Shown: piece after piece, positions 1-12,075 of the stretch
Layout: each line of letters begins with the position of its first letter
Position numbering within the stretch: position 1 is the stretch's first letter
Assembly: GCF_011075055.1 (NCBI RefSeq)
Contig: NC_058151.1
Coordinates: 6,838,251-6,902,250 of the forward strand
Origin: Mangifera indica
Lineage: Eukaryota; Streptophyta; Magnoliopsida; Sapindales; Anacardiaceae
Reading direction: 5' to 3'
Length of the DNA: 64,000 nt
Translations under genes and position numbers: made by a program
Notes under the pieces: model-generated
Database searches by the model: none
What the model was told of the DNA's origin: nothing
Seen by the model: the letters and a program-made list of their open reading frames with translations, nothing else

Positions 1-54
1 AGTTTTAATTAATTTAACATAAGCTAGACATACTCAAATTTTAAGATAATTGAC

Positions 55-560
55 ATTAGAAGGCTGACCATACCATATCTCATATGATGTTTTCTGAACT
101 GATCTGGACGGTGCTTTGTTTAGAATATCTGCAACGGTAAGCAATGCATATCCCAATAATAATGTCGGTATGTCTGTAAAACTTACCATGAATCATACCA
201 TATCTACTAAGGTATGATTCCTCATTTCTGATACACTATTGTGTTGTGGTGTGTACGGAGGAGTTGTTTAGGATATGATTCCATTTTCCTTCAAGTAGTC
301 TCGAAATTCCATACTCAAATGTTCAGCTCCATGATTTGATTGTAGGGCCTTAATATTCACCTCCAATAGTTCTTTGGATTTTCCCTTTTTACTTTTAAAA
401 GGTGATTTGGTTAATTTTCCTTGAAGATGGGTTTCATAAGTTGGATAGGGTTCAGAACCTAATAAATTTAAAATTCTACTTGTTTCCAATCTCATTATCC
501 TATTATATCCTATGTGACCAAACAATGATACCAAAATAACCTTGGATCGTGACAAAATTT
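55..560 (-). pseudogene. copia pre-integrase/integrase remnant with internal deletion
   Basis: On the minus strand 268-555 carries the end of the GAG-pre-integrase region (HLQGKLTKSPF, KELLE) joined directly to a late integrase segment (IKALQSN, EFRDYLKENGIIS). The part between them, which holds the first catalytic Asp, is missing. Below 268 the frame continues through a stop into TPQHNSVSE-like sequence and then towards the window start. The integrase is non-functional. Confidence 0.7.
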
Positions 561-1289
561 ATAATATTTAGAACATTTAGCTTCAAAACTTACAAACCAT
601 TTGTATTTATTGCTTTGCTAACTAAAAAATTTCCAAAATGAATCAAACATTTATTACCATTGAACTGCACATTGTAACCATTTTTACATAAGACAGATAC
701 ATAAATTATATTTCTAGTAGCTTTAGCAAAATACAAAACTTTGTACAATTTTAAAAGATGTCTTTATGGAAGCTTCAAAAAACGATCCCCTATAGCTTCA
801 ACTACAACTTTTGCTCCGTTGGCCATCTTCAAAATGACTTCACTCTTGGATAGTATATAATTATTTTGCAGGTCCTACAATGACATACATATTTGAGATG
901 TAGCTGTTGAATCTAATATCTAGATTCGATCATTTGAATTAATATTTAACTCAAATTCTATCACAAATGAAAGAAATATACTTGCTTTCTTTTCCTTCAA
1001 AATCTAAAGGTATAGAGGATAATTCCTCTTCTAGTGTCCGTCCTTGTTGTAGTGGAAGCACTACTCCTTTGCCTTGGCCTTTTTTGTATTGGGTTAATCT
1101 TTCCTAAAGTTCTTTTTCTTTGGTCTAACTTTTGGACCTTTCTGAGGTTGTTTGTGTTTCATTTTTGCTCAACTTGTGGAGACAACGTTAACTTCCCCAT
1201 GCCCTTTCCCTTGCTTATAAAATTCCTAAATCTCATTTAAAAGCTCTGGAAGTGTGCATTCGATTCTAATCAAATTGTAATTTGTTATA
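561..1289 (-). pseudogene. Degenerate gag-protease junction of the left copia element
   Basis: This interval lies between recognisable gag and integrase pieces. No continuous frame survives on the minus strand. The plus strand shows a 68-codon ORF at 1034, which is an antisense shadow. Its position implies the nucleocapsid and protease region, but I cannot identify the catalytic DSG. Confidence 0.4.
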
Positions 1290-1745
1290 AATGACTTATA
1301 ACTATTTGGGAGGGATATGGTCATCTGGAATCACAACCTTATAGACATTTAGTTGCTCCAAAATATTTATCATCCTAAAGATATAGTCATCTGGAGGCAT
1401 TCCTTCCCTTAGTCTCATTCCAAAAAGTGTCGCACATAGATCGTACTTAACCACTCGTGAGTTCTCACCATACAACTCTTGTAAGACCATAAGTATATCG
1501 TACACAATTTGCATGTTTTCATGCTTTGTTTGAAGCTCTTTGTTCATTAAAGCTCTTTGTTCATTAAAACTAGTCTGTAGCTTCAGGCTCTTAGATTATG
1601 ATTTTGCTAGGCTTTGAAAACTTCTTTTTCATCATCTGTGGCATCTGGAGTCAAGTCAAATGGAATGAGAGCTTCCAATACATATGCAACCTTTTCAAAG
1701 GTGTGAACAATTCTCAAATTTCTTAGTCAGTCTTTAAAGTTTGGC
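1290..1745 (-). pseudogene. copia gag remnant
   Basis: An 81-codon stretch at 1302-1547 (minus) resembles the UBN2-type gag core of plant copia elements, with the words LQELYGE, LFGMRLREG and PPDDYIFRMINILEQL. Upstream codons to about 1745 continue the same product (FEKVAYVLEALIPFDL) but are interrupted by stops. Gag packages the element RNA into particles. The frame is broken, so this copy cannot make the protein. Confidence 0.7.
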
Positions 1746-1829
1746 TTTGTCAAAATTTATTATTATCCAAAATTCATAGCAAGACATTATCGGTCATTTC
1801 TTTTTATCTTATCATAATCATATAGAAAA

Positions 1830-1916
1830 TGCTGCAATGAAAATTTAATTTTTATTATTGTCTTGTATATGTGTGTGTGTATGTCTATATATGTATGTAC
1901 ATATGTGTGTGTATAC

Positions 1917-1948
<32 letters not shown>

Positions 1949-2276
1949 ACATATATATATATATGTATGTATACATATATATATATATATGAACTTAAAC
2001 CCTTTTATTGCATAATCTCATTAGCTCCTATTATTTTATTCAAATCCTGCACTTCTTTAGACTGTATCCAAAAATTCTGTTAGATTAAATTTCTTAGTGG
2101 AAATTTAATTTTTATCGCTATCTTGTATGTGTATGTGTGTGTGTGTGTGTGTGTATGTATGTGTGTATCCTGCACTTCTTTAGACTGTATCCAAAAATTC
2201 TGTTAGATTAAATTTCTTAGTGGAAATTTAATTTTTATCGATATCTTGTATGTGTATGTGTGTGTGTGTGTATGTA

Positions 2277-2322
<46 letters not shown>

Positions 2323-2440
2323 AATTTAAACCTTTTTATTGTATAATCTCATTAGATCCTACTATTTTATTCAAATCTCATACTCCCTTAGACTAGATCC
2401 AAAAATTTCGTTAGATTAAATATCTTAGTGGGGAATCGAA
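1830..2440. repeat. Tandem duplication of about 123 bp interleaved with TG/TA microsatellites
   Basis: The block starting TCCTGCACTTCTTTAGACTG at 2045 recurs at 2168 almost unchanged, each followed by a TATGTGTGTG run. A degenerate third copy follows from about 2377. The flank AAACCCTTTTATTG at 1997 recurs near 2328. A partial copy of the unit end precedes the array at 1835-1865. The array lies within the leader of the left copia element. Confidence 0.7.
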
Positions 2441-4171
2441 TTCTTATTAAACGTAATTAACCTCACATAATAAAAATCTTGGTTAATTAAGTTTAATAAA
2501 TAGGAAACCTTTTCGATTTATATCCCTATATAAGGCTCAATTCGTTTTCCAAGCCCTTTGCTCTGTATACCTCACATAATATAACTCTTGACATCCTCAC
2601 TAGTTAAATCTAAACCATTATGCTTTTTTGAAATGACATTTTCATCATGTCCTCACATAATAGATTTCTTGGTTATGATAAAAATAATCACTCAAGAACG
2701 AGATAAATTTAATTTAATGACATAAATTTTATATTCTTCACAAAATAAAAATCTTTAGATATTAAAATTTACATTATAGAATTTATTTATCTCATGATGG
2801 AAAACATAGATTTAATAATTTTAATTAGGAAGATTTAAGTTTAACTTAATTTTAATAAAGTTTAATTAAACATAGCATACATATATCTCATATATGCATA
2901 ATTTAAAAGATGGTAGAATGATCATAGGATTTTTGAAATTATAACATAATGACAAACTATTCACCTAGGTCTATGTCTTCATTTGGATCGCTATCTAGAT
3001 CGTCTTCAGGTATTCGTCTAATCGCTCTGATTACATTCGAAACTAAGGTGCGTAGGCCGGATAAAATAAAATTAAACAAATGAGATGAGGTTATTTAATA
3101 CATACCCGTTAATTAAAAGACTATTACAACCCAATTATTCTATTTTGAAAGAGGACAAATTACACTTATGATCATCCCTTAATCAACCATCCATCCAACA
3201 TTCACATTAAAATTTAATATAAATTGTATGCTCATTCATAATCTATTAAACATTCATCCATAAAATATGATATAATAAAAAAAACATACAATGATTCAAT
3301 CATTTAGGCATAAATGGCAAGATGTGTATTGCCCAAATATTCATAATATTTAATTTAGGTAACATTTACCTAAAACTAAACCATGACAACTTTCACATTT
3401 AATAAACATTACATGTTAGTTGATACTTATACACAATGTCTCATTCAACTAATGTACCTAATCATATTAATGCAAGTTGATTCTTGTGCATAACTTTTCA
3501 TTCAACTATATCATGCACAACATCTCATGGCTTATACACATCCATTACCATTCAAAATAACTTGCACATACATTCACCATGCATCATAACCTTTTAGATT
3601 ATATGTAATTACATTAATCAGATACATCATAATGTTCACCCAAATGTATGTCCAAATGTGAACTTAAAAAATCCAGAATTTTTTTATGAGCATTTCAACA
3701 TGTATATGCAAATATATTAACAAATCTCCATACATCAAACTTTCTTATGCATATACCATACATTTATGCCTTTAATTCATGCATTTTATGTACAATACAC
3801 AAAATTAGTATAAAGTTTTTAATGCATATCATCATATACATCCAGCCAACACGCATTAATAAAAATTCCAGGATTTAAATTTCAATTCTCAAGCTAAAAA
3901 AGACATGTATGCCTAAATCAAGCACTTATACATGCATCCTATGAACATTCATCATGTTCATGCCTTAAAGCACATGTTCTTCATCTTAAAATCATTTGAG
4001 CATGGGAAAAGAAATAAATCTCAGCCAAGAGTTATAAAGCAAAATATGCTTAAAAAGCTTGATTTCTTAGCAAATTAACAACATGCATGTACACATATGA
4101 TACATATACATACCCTTATGAATAAAAATCATATATTTAGTTTCAAAAAAACATGCAAGGAGCCCAACCAT
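2441..4171. other. AT-rich leader of the left copia element, no gene seen
   Basis: No convincing frame on either strand. The word CCTCACATAATA appears three times in the first 220 bp (about 2460, 2571, 2650). The rest is low-complexity AT-rich DNA between the primer-binding site and gag of the minus-strand copia element. Confidence 0.4.
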
Positions 4172-4183
4172 GTTCTAATACCA
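4172..4183 (-). other. Primer-binding site, initiator Met tRNA type (mutated)
   Basis: The minus strand reads TGGTATTAGAAC, two changes from the usual TGGTATCAGAGC complementary to the 3' end of plant initiator tRNA-Met. It fixes the inner end of the adjoining LTR and the direction of the element. Confidence 0.6.
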
Positions 4184-4562
4184 TTTGAAAAATTAGATGA
4201 TGAGAATAGATGCAAAACAAACATGCATGTTAAGAGAGAAAGAATAAAAAACACATTTGCAAAAGAGAGAAAGGATAAGCATTTTACCTACTCTTTTACC
4301 TCTTATATAGATATAGGATGATGAAATAAATCTCCCACATGCAATACCTCTAAAGAAAGTCCACCACCAAGCATTTCCAAGCCTTGGCCAAATATGGAAG
4401 AGAGAAGGGAGAGAGTTTGCAACTTTAGTGAGAGAGTTTTTCTTTTAAAAATGGACAAACCCCTTTTTTGAATGGATTAACTTCATTCTTTTATAATGGT
4501 GGTTAGTTGTATTTTTTTAAAATTTTACTTTTGGTCTACCAAAATGTTGATTTGAAGATTTG

Positions 4563-4635
<73 letters not shown>

Positions 4636-5794
4636 CTACATCCATTCCATCTCACTAACACTTTAACTTTTAAGATGTTATCTTTGCACTCATATAGCAT
4701 ATTATATGATTTTTTATTACCTTTTGAAAGGTACTACGCAACCTCGAATAATTAATTCTCTCTCTCGTAAGCTTGGTTTATTGATGTGATCCTTTAGGTT
4801 TGCCGTGATGTAGTTGTCAGTCCCTTTTTAGACAATCTGAAACTATATTTGAAAACTCAATGACTATAATAAACATCTAGCAATGTATCATAGCCCCTAA
4901 ACCACGATAAAGAAATACTCCATTAAACCTAATATCTCCGATCGTACTATCTATGTAAGTAACATCCTTTTATTGTCTAATCCAGATTGATTTTTGACTC
5001 ATAGATTGTCAAAGTTCTAATTTTAATTCTTCATGAATCATTGATTTAAATTTCAGAATATGTCATTACGAACATCCATTAGATGACTTATATTATACTT
5101 TGGTTAGAGGTTTTGATTTCTAATATTTATCGACGTTCGTTCTAGAACTCAAATTCAAAACAAATCAATAGATATTTAGAATTCAATACTTTTTGAGTCA
5201 ATAGATCTCATCTTGATAATCATTTATCTATATATACAAATAACACGTGACAAATATATTTTCTTGTACGGAATATGGTTAACTTTATATTCATACACTA
5301 TATAAATCTTGCATATCTATATCAGATTTGACCATCATGTCTCAGGTCAAAGGATTACTTTGTATACTAGTATGATCATACAATAAGTCATTGACTATGA
5401 TTTAATGATCATGTGACTTATCATTATTGGTCATGTTTGAAAAACGGTTTTCTAATTGTTGATCCATACAAATACCCTAATAATATGACCATCATTGTCA
5501 CCCATACTAATGTCATCTCATGAAAGCCAACAAAGCTATTTAATATGTCTACTATGTGATATAATTGCCCTAGTTATATCACGTCCGTAAGGAATAATTT
5601 GATGATTCAGTTTGTATTAAATAAGTCATTCAAACAGTTCATACACATATTTTATATTATCGCAAATAAAAGAAATAGTTTACACATATGAACAAAAGAA
5701 CTACTTCTTTCTTAATAAATTATTTAAAAGTTATATACAAGATGAAATACCCTAAAACCAACAACATAAATGGTTTCTAAGGCATACACTAACA
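4184..5794 (-). repeat. 5' LTR of the left copia element (family C)
   Basis: The minus strand begins TGTTAGTGTATGCC at 5794 and abuts a primer-binding site at 4183, giving about 1.61 kb. A clearly related LTR lies in the opposite orientation at 19636, and a third truncated one at 60611; shared blocks include the stretch mirrored by CATCTAGCAATGTATCATAG. The canonical CA end next to the primer-binding site is not visible, so the inner boundary is approximate. The LTR contains a (TA)n microsatellite. Confidence 0.6.
4564..4632. repeat. (TA)n microsatellite, about 69 bp
   Basis: Uninterrupted TA dinucleotides inside the family C LTR. Likely length-variable. Confidence 0.9.
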
Positions 5795-6065
5795 CATATA
5801 TATCTATCTGAAGTGCAAGAGCTTTGTTGTGATGGTTATAATTTGTATTTCTTAGTTGGATTGAGTGGTCATGTTTCCTTCTAAGCTGAAATTGGATGCT
5901 TGCGTATTCTAAACCCTTGAGAAATTATTTTCTTTTGTTTTAATTGACCTAATTGTCTCAAAAACTTATATGTATGGATTATAATGTCTCATGTAATACA
6001 TCCCTTTATTCTTATTTCATTTTTTAATTTGTTTAAGGACAAGCAAAGGTTTAAGTTTGAGGGAA
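5795..6065 (+). pseudogene. 3' internal tail of a Ty3/gypsy (Athila-like) element
   Basis: No open frame remains. The closing sequence GACAAGCAAAGGTTTAAG followed by a G-rich TTTGAGGGAA resembles the end of the internal region and polypurine tract that precede the 3' LTR in Athila-type plant elements. Identification is by resemblance only. Confidence 0.4.
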
Positions 6066-7277
6066 TGTGCATATTTTACACACATTTAAGGTCTAAACTA
6101 ATAGTTTTTAAATGCATTTAGGTAGATCCAGTGTTGATTTCATGATATTTTATCATTTTAGATTTTATCCTTTCATTTATAGGAAATGTAAAGAAGTTTA
6201 AAGGAAAACAAGAACAAACAAGAGTAAATTAGGAAACATGAAGACAAAACAACACATAGAATATGAATCCTCATAAGATTTTAATACAAGTGCTTAAAAG
6301 AGATGGATTTGCATAAGCTGGTAGAACCTACCTGTAATTTTATTTTCCAAAAATACTTCATGTGACTAGAAAGAGAGTCAACTACTTGCAATTTTGTTTT
6401 CCTTCTGCTCTTAGGATTTCACAACCATTAGAAAATAAGCTTTCAATGCAATAATGCAGAACCAAAAATCAAAACCCATGGACAACACCTAAAGTTCGAG
6501 CAATTTATACGGCACGCTCATTGAAGATCTTTTGATTCCTTACCCTTAAATTTATTATGTTTAGCTTTGAATACTTGTGTTATGTTTTTGCAACAGTTAA
6601 GAGTGGCTACATTCTTTTCTCTAGGGATTAAGAGAGATCCTTTAATCTATATGAACTTGTAGTTATTTTTTCAGTTAATATATATTATTTTGATTATGTT
6701 TTGATTTAATGGACAAGTATTTCATGTCTTGCATTGAGTTAAGGGCTTGACTTCATGCATATTAGTAGGTTAACGTAGATTATCGAGAGATAGGTGGGTA
6801 ATCAATTCATGTATATGTTGAACTTGAAATTTTAAGTGTAGAGATAGACTAAAGTCTTTATGGAGTCATTGATTATTATAGAACGTAAAGGTTTTGTATT
6901 AATTGAGTGTCACGAGAGTGGACATTAGTTTAATGCTTACACATTTAATCAACCTTGAAAAAGGAATTAGGGTAAAATAACATAATTAACCATAATGACA
7001 CCAAATTTATCTAAAAAGCATATGGTAAAACTAGGTTTGTGAGGGATTGTCAGTAAAATATTAACCATAGGATTAATTGTTAGTGAAGTTTAGACGGTTG
7101 ATAAATGTTATTATTACTGGTTAGTTTAGTTTAATTTGGACAATAACATCAATTTCATTACCCAAGCTAATTTAGGTTGTAAAATGAACTATTAGTAAAC
7201 TCTTAATCCCTGTGGATTCGATATCTAATATATTATTTGACAACTTGTGTATATGCAAGCGAGACATAAATTAAACA
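6066..7277 (+). repeat. Ty3/gypsy Athila-like LTR, about 1.2 kb
   Basis: The block begins TGTGCATATTTTACACAC straight after a purine-rich tract and ends near TTAAACA. Close to its end is AATCCCTGTGGATTCGATAT followed by a TTTGACAACTTG word, a signature common at the end of Athila-class LTRs. No matching second LTR is in the window. Boundaries are approximate. Confidence 0.5.
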
Positions 7278-7369
7278 TATGAAAATTTTCATACAATTTA
7301 TGAAAATTGACAATCCCAAAATCTTGATAGTTGTTTGATTTCTTTTTCAACATAAAATATGTGTTAGGA

Positions 7370-8987
7370 TGTTTAGAGCGTTAAATTTCATGTTTTAAAG
7401 CATACAGATAGATTAGTATTGCTGGAAGACACTAGTTTGAGTAAGGCTAACAACAATGCATAATGATACATGCCTTAGGAAAAAGATGAACTTCTTGTAC
7501 ATACGTGTATGCTCATTAGTGTTGTATAATAAAGTCATGTACGATTGTGTATTATATGGTGTACTCTTGTACATGAAATTTTGGGATGCACAATTGTGCA
7601 CAATCGTGAGAAAGTGATGTGCACAACCATGAAGAGTGGTTTTGATCGACAATGGACATTAGCATGTATTAGTCAACCATTAGTCAAGATTTGGGATTCA
7701 CAATCATGACTCTAAGGAGTGTACAACTGTGCATAGTAGTGACGAGACAATTCTACCTCTATGCTAGATTTTGGAACATGGATAAGGATAAAATAACCCT
7801 TTTCAAGGTAAGTTAGTACATAAGAGGTTCCTGACCGTATGAAAGACGTCATAGATCCTGATTGAAGTAGATTTGGGCTAAATTTAAAAAAGTGATAAGT
7901 TAAGATATGCATAGACTTAGCCATCACTTGTCTGTAATGTGGCATAGTATATATGGAAGTAATAGGCCTAAACCTAAATACTCATGAGATGCATCATGCA
8001 CTTAGCACCAATATGCACTAGTAGCTCATTTATATTTAGGTATGCATGGTAAGGGAGAGTTGCACTAGTTTAATTCCTCACATGGTTAACGAGATACTTT
8101 ATGTAAACTCTCGTGGCATGTATCATCTAAGGATGGTTGATAGTTAGTAATCTTGTAGCTATATGTACATGGAAATTAAAAGACTACAATCAGATTTACT
8201 TATGTGACTAGGGTATCGATGTTTAGTTAGTTTGAAGTTTGACCAACTTAGTGTTATATGCACCAGTAGTAGTAAACATATGAGATTTCATTCAACATAC
8301 CTTTAGATGGAATTTGGGATAATGAGATTAGGAGTTCATATGCAAGCACTATTGTAAGCTTAGGACTAGTCATCTGGGATAAAAGTGCCTATAGAGTCAA
8401 GGCATGAGTATTCCATATATCAATCTAATGGGCACCTAGGATGTTGAAAAATATTTGAGAGTAAACCACAAGTATAATAGATTTTAGTTCAGCTTAGAAA
8501 CAACAGTTTAGTTACTTTGTGTTAAAGATGTTAATAGATCACCTACTTATTGAGTGTTATAACATTGATGTTTTCCTTTGTTTGTGGTTTTGCACGTAGG
8601 CAAGATAAGTAACGGAGTATGCAAGGAGTCAACGGTCTAGTTAGAAGAGTTGTATGAGGATGAGGCGTATTAGTCATTTCCTATTTATCTTAAAGTTATT
8701 GTATTTGATTTACAGTTTGGGACTATGTATATTATTTGTGCACATTTCAGTATTGGTTCCAAATTCGATTTTAGATTTTAGACACTATGGATGATTTAAC
8801 TTGATTTATATTATATGTTAAGGATAATTAAGTAATTTTATTCACATTTTTTGCACGCAAATATTTTTAATTGTATATCATGCTTTTTAGTTCCGTTTTA
8901 AGAATTTAAGTAGAAATTTTAACTTAACATATCTCTTTGAGTTCATATTCTCTTTAGGGATGTGTGTTTAGATAGGGAAGTTACTAT
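7370..8987 (+). repeat. Family B (TGTAACA) gypsy LTR, 5'-truncated solo copy
   Basis: Sequence from about 7980 to 8987 matches 16590-16921 plus 19431-19635 plus 21130-21606, and, reversed, 40321-40760. Shared landmarks are the ATGCACT...CACCAAT block, CTAGTCATC(T/C)GGGATAA, ATAGATCACCTACTTATTGAG and the ACGTAGGCAAGATAAG block. Its front part is rich in TGCACA...GTGCA words. The expected TGTAACA start is missing, so it is shorter than the 2.3-2.5 kb of other copies. Confidence 0.55.
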
Positions 8988-9065
8988 AAGGTGGCAAAAT
9001 AAGAGGGAGATTAGTTTGAGGATGAATTTCTTGAAATTACTTTAAACTTTGTAGAATTACCTTAA

Positions 9066-9660
9066 TTTCTTGAAGAAATAGGAGAAGTTAAAGCAAAGAT
9101 GGAAGGGCAATTCGAGGACGATGAAGTAGTTGAAGATATAAGAGGAACACCCTTAAATCAAGAAAATGTTTATTCCCTTCAAGAGAAATTTGACATCAAA
9201 TACACTAACGAGGAGGATGATCTTTATATTGATCAACAAATTCATTATAATTCTTAAAGGTGATTAGAATAAGGTTGCCAATCAACATAGGATGTCTTTG
9301 AAACAAAATTTGCTTCGATGAACAAAGGCAAAATTCAAACCTTGGTTTGATCCTTCTATATTTTTGGAGATACTTTGCATGATGATGATTCAAAGGCAGG
9401 TCTCTTTATTTTTTAATAGGGGAGAATAATGAGGGACCGAGGCTTTCAACTCATGAAGGAAGAAGGCCAAGACATTGAGAGAAAAAAGGTCAAAGAAAGA
9501 TCCAAGGTAGGAGGGAGGTTTAACCATGGAAAGAGGGTGATAAGGTGGAAGACATTAATGACATTGAAGACTCATTGTAGGAGGAAAAAAGGGTGGATGA
9601 CATATTTTATATGGCATTATAATGTGGCATTGCATGGTAAGGTGGCATAATGTGATGTAG
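9066..9660 (+). pseudogene. Unrecognised coding remnant, acidic then basic, frame-broken
   Basis: A 63-codon open stretch (9066-9257) is acidic and reads as a coding sequence (NQENVYSLQEKFDIKYT). After a stop, exon-like blocks continue in shifting frames: KPWFDPSIF, then GDTLHDDDSKAGLF one frame over, then a basic stretch from about 9429 to 9650. The blocks follow in order with frameshifts between, which is typical of a decaying gene or element ORF. I do not recognise the family. Association with a retroelement is suggested only by the LTR-like sequence that follows. Confidence 0.4.
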
Positions 9661-10150
9661 CAAGGCAATATGGTGTGATGTTATGGAGTTGTGTGCATGT
9701 GGAATTTTTAAATTGTGTGGGACAATTTTAGTTAGACTTTAACTCAAGTTCCTATTTTTTTTTTTAAATTTTTTATTTAAAGTCAATTTCCTATTATTAT
9801 AAAGTTAATTAATAAGTCTTAAGATACATATTTTAATTTCTTTATTGTAATAAAAGAGTTTTTACGATGTTTATGTTTTTAGAAAAGCTTTATTTAATTC
9901 AATCAATGTTATTTATTTAAAGTTTAAGTTTTCTAAAATTTGGAATTAATTTATATTCTTATTTTATTTAAACTATTTTTCCTTATGAGTTTGATGCATC
10001 ATAATCTAGTTAGGAAAAATAAGTTTATATAAAGGCATGAGTTTTTGTAATTCAGTTGAATTATTCATTGATCAATTAATAAAATTCATATCTGAGTATT
10101 TTTTTTCTTAAGAATTTCTTGCAAGTTCGAATACAATTCTTATTATCATT
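9661..10150 (+). repeat. LTR-like end sequence with TATA box
   Basis: An AT-rich block with TTTATATAAAGGCATGAG near 10024, followed by AATTCAGTTGAATTATTC, an ATTAATAAAATTC poly-A-like signal and GCAAGTTCGAATAC. This order is usual at the 3' part of many plant gypsy LTRs. No partner LTR is present and the edges are uncertain. Confidence 0.35.
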
Positions 10151-10667
10151 TTCGCTTTATTGAACAATATCAATACCTTTCATCCATGTGAATGAGATCA
10201 CAAGCTCTGCTACACTTGTCTCGCATCATGTGTTCTTTATCTCTTCATTTTTTACTTAAATATATACAAGATTCTTTGGAGGAAAATACATTCAAATTTT
10301 ATTGGACTAAGATCATTATTAATTATATCCATAATTCTTATTCAAATAAGAGTGAATATAACATCCATACACAACATTATATTTAGAGAGGGGACAAGCT
10401 TTACAAGGAAGTCCTATAGAAAATCCTGAATAGATTCCTCTATTTGGTTAAACCAAAATTATAGTCATGATATGGAGAAGCTTCTTTCTTTCAAAATATC
10501 GAGTCAAACTATACGCATTACTTGGTTGCTAGTCGTTTAAACCTCGACTTGGATTTGTGTTGGTTGTAGACTTTGCACAAATTAAAACATATAATATAAG
10601 AAAGAAGTGTTACAAGTAATTGTAAAGTTATTATTTATAAATGTGAAAACTTTTATCATTAAACATA
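10151..10667. other. Intergenic, no feature seen
   Basis: Only short spurious frames on both strands and no recognisable repeat. Confidence 0.4.
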
Positions 10668-11505
10668 GGTCAAAGCACTTATTCCCACCCTAAGATTGCT
10701 CATATACCAAGTTTCCATCTTTTGTCGTTCAAAAACCTAAATACCTACCTATCTATTAAATTTGTTGTGATAAAAATGTCATTTAGCAAAAATATTAAAA
10801 AAACAAAAAATTTATCACATTTCCTCTTTAATTTTAAAAATCTAACAATTTTCCCTACCAAAAGTTTGAAAAGTGACAATTTTCCTCTAGAATTTTCTAG
10901 TCACATTATCGACACACAGAGATGGCAATGGCTGCATTCTCTCTCCCTCTCGATGCTCTCTCCGATGATCTATCTTCGACCCTCCTTCTTCACTTTGCCT
11001 CTTCATCTCCTTCATCATGGTTCTTTGAGTTCTTCATTTTGTGGCTCTTCAGCTCTAGTTCTTCGTCATGCTTCTTCCTGATGATCTCTAGTTGGCTTCA
11101 GTTCTCTTTCTCTGTTTCCAATCATCGCGGTTCTTTGTGACAATAATGTCGAACTTCAACTTTGGTTCTTTTTCTTCTTTATTCAGTTCAGTTCTTCACT
11201 AGAAATAGAGATAAATCGTCAACCGGGATGGAGTGTGAAGCTAGGAGGAAGTGAGAACTTGGTTGTTGCCATCTCCGACCATTGACAATAGTGATTGGAA
11301 AAACCTTAGGGGGAAATGGTCATTTTTTAAACTTTGGGTATGGATAAATTGTTAAATTTTTAAACTTAAGGTTTTTGTTAAATAATATTTTTACTCTTAA
11401 CTCTAATAGTAAAATTTAGTAGAAAAGTGAGTATTTAAGTTTTTGAAAGATAAAGGGTGAAACTTGGGAAAGAGTAAATTTTGGGTGAGAATAAGCCCTT
11501 CTGCC
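10668..11505. mobile_element. Mutator-like (MULE) hairpin element, 838 bp
   Basis: The left end GGTCAAAGCACTTATTC and the reverse complement of the right end GGCAGAAGGGCTTATTC begin long imperfect terminal inverted repeats that extend roughly 300 bp each. They include matching CCAAGTTT, TTCAAAAAC(C/T)TAAATAC and GAGATGGCAA blocks. The element is flanked by 9-bp direct repeats, TTAAACATA (10659-10667) and TTAAATATA (11506-11514), with one mismatch. Nine-bp duplication with long TIRs is the Mutator hallmark. The GC-richer interior gives spurious frames but no transposase, so the element is non-autonomous. Confidence 0.75.
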
Positions 11506-11559
11506 TTAAATATAAAGTGTATTAAGGTAACTCTAGGATTAGAATCCTAACTTCACCTT

Positions 11560-11985
11560 GTTCACAGGTAGCACAAATCATAGAAAATTCATGCAACAAA
11601 ATTGAGTCATTTTAGCAAAATTTTTGGTGGTTTCATAATGGAAAACCACTGGGGAGAGAAGGAGGTCTCATTTGTGTGGTTGATAAGTGAATCATCGGAA
11701 AAAATGATTGTGGGGAAGAAGGAATGAATTTTTAGTGGTGTAAGTGTAATGTTTTAAATTTTAAAGGGGGGTAACTTTGACCCTAAAATATGGAAACTTA
11801 GTTAGTAGAGGTGAAAAAGTAACTTTTTAAAACTAAAATAAAAAATAGAGATAAATTATTCTTTCTTTAAATGAAATCTCAAAATGATGATTTTACTCTT
11901 AACAGTAATAACACAATTTAACAGGTTAGTAGATATTTGAGTTTCTAAAAAATAATGGACGGGTGAGAATAAATCAATAAATCCT
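11560..11985. repeat. Degenerate half of a related MULE
   Basis: From about 11640 on, the sequence resembles the right arm of the 10668-11505 element (runs of AAAGGGGGGTAACTTT, TTTTACTCTTAACAG and GGGTGAGAATAAATC). The matching left arm was not found. Probably a truncated copy. Confidence 0.35.
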
Positions 11986-11988
11986 TTG

Positions 11989-11992
<4 letters not shown>

Positions 11993-12075
<83 letters not shown>
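11993..12075. repeat. Compound (CA)n-(TA)n microsatellite
   Basis: About 38 bp of CA followed by about 43 bp of interrupted TA dinucleotides. Short ORFs here on both strands are artefacts of the repeat. Confidence 0.92.

Larger units (their letters stand above)
1..5794 (-). mobile_element. Ty1/copia retrotransposon, truncated by the window edge
   Basis: Read on the minus strand the order is 5' LTR (5794 to 4184), tRNA-Met primer-binding site (4183-4172), long leader, gag (about 1740 to 1300), then protease and integrase remnants running off the left edge. The order gag-protease-integrase is that of copia. The 2.4 kb between primer-binding site and gag is long and holds several simple repeats, so it may include insertions. 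Assigning all parts to one element is inference from shared orientation and order. Confidence 0.6.

Noticed and set aside
1871..2083. Small Cys/Tyr-rich protein
   Set aside because: Translation of TG/TA simple repeats.
10722..11140. Ser/Phe-rich proteins encoded by 72- and 119-codon frames
   Set aside because: They lie inside the arms and core of the 838-bp hairpin element, overlap in two frames and are low in complexity.
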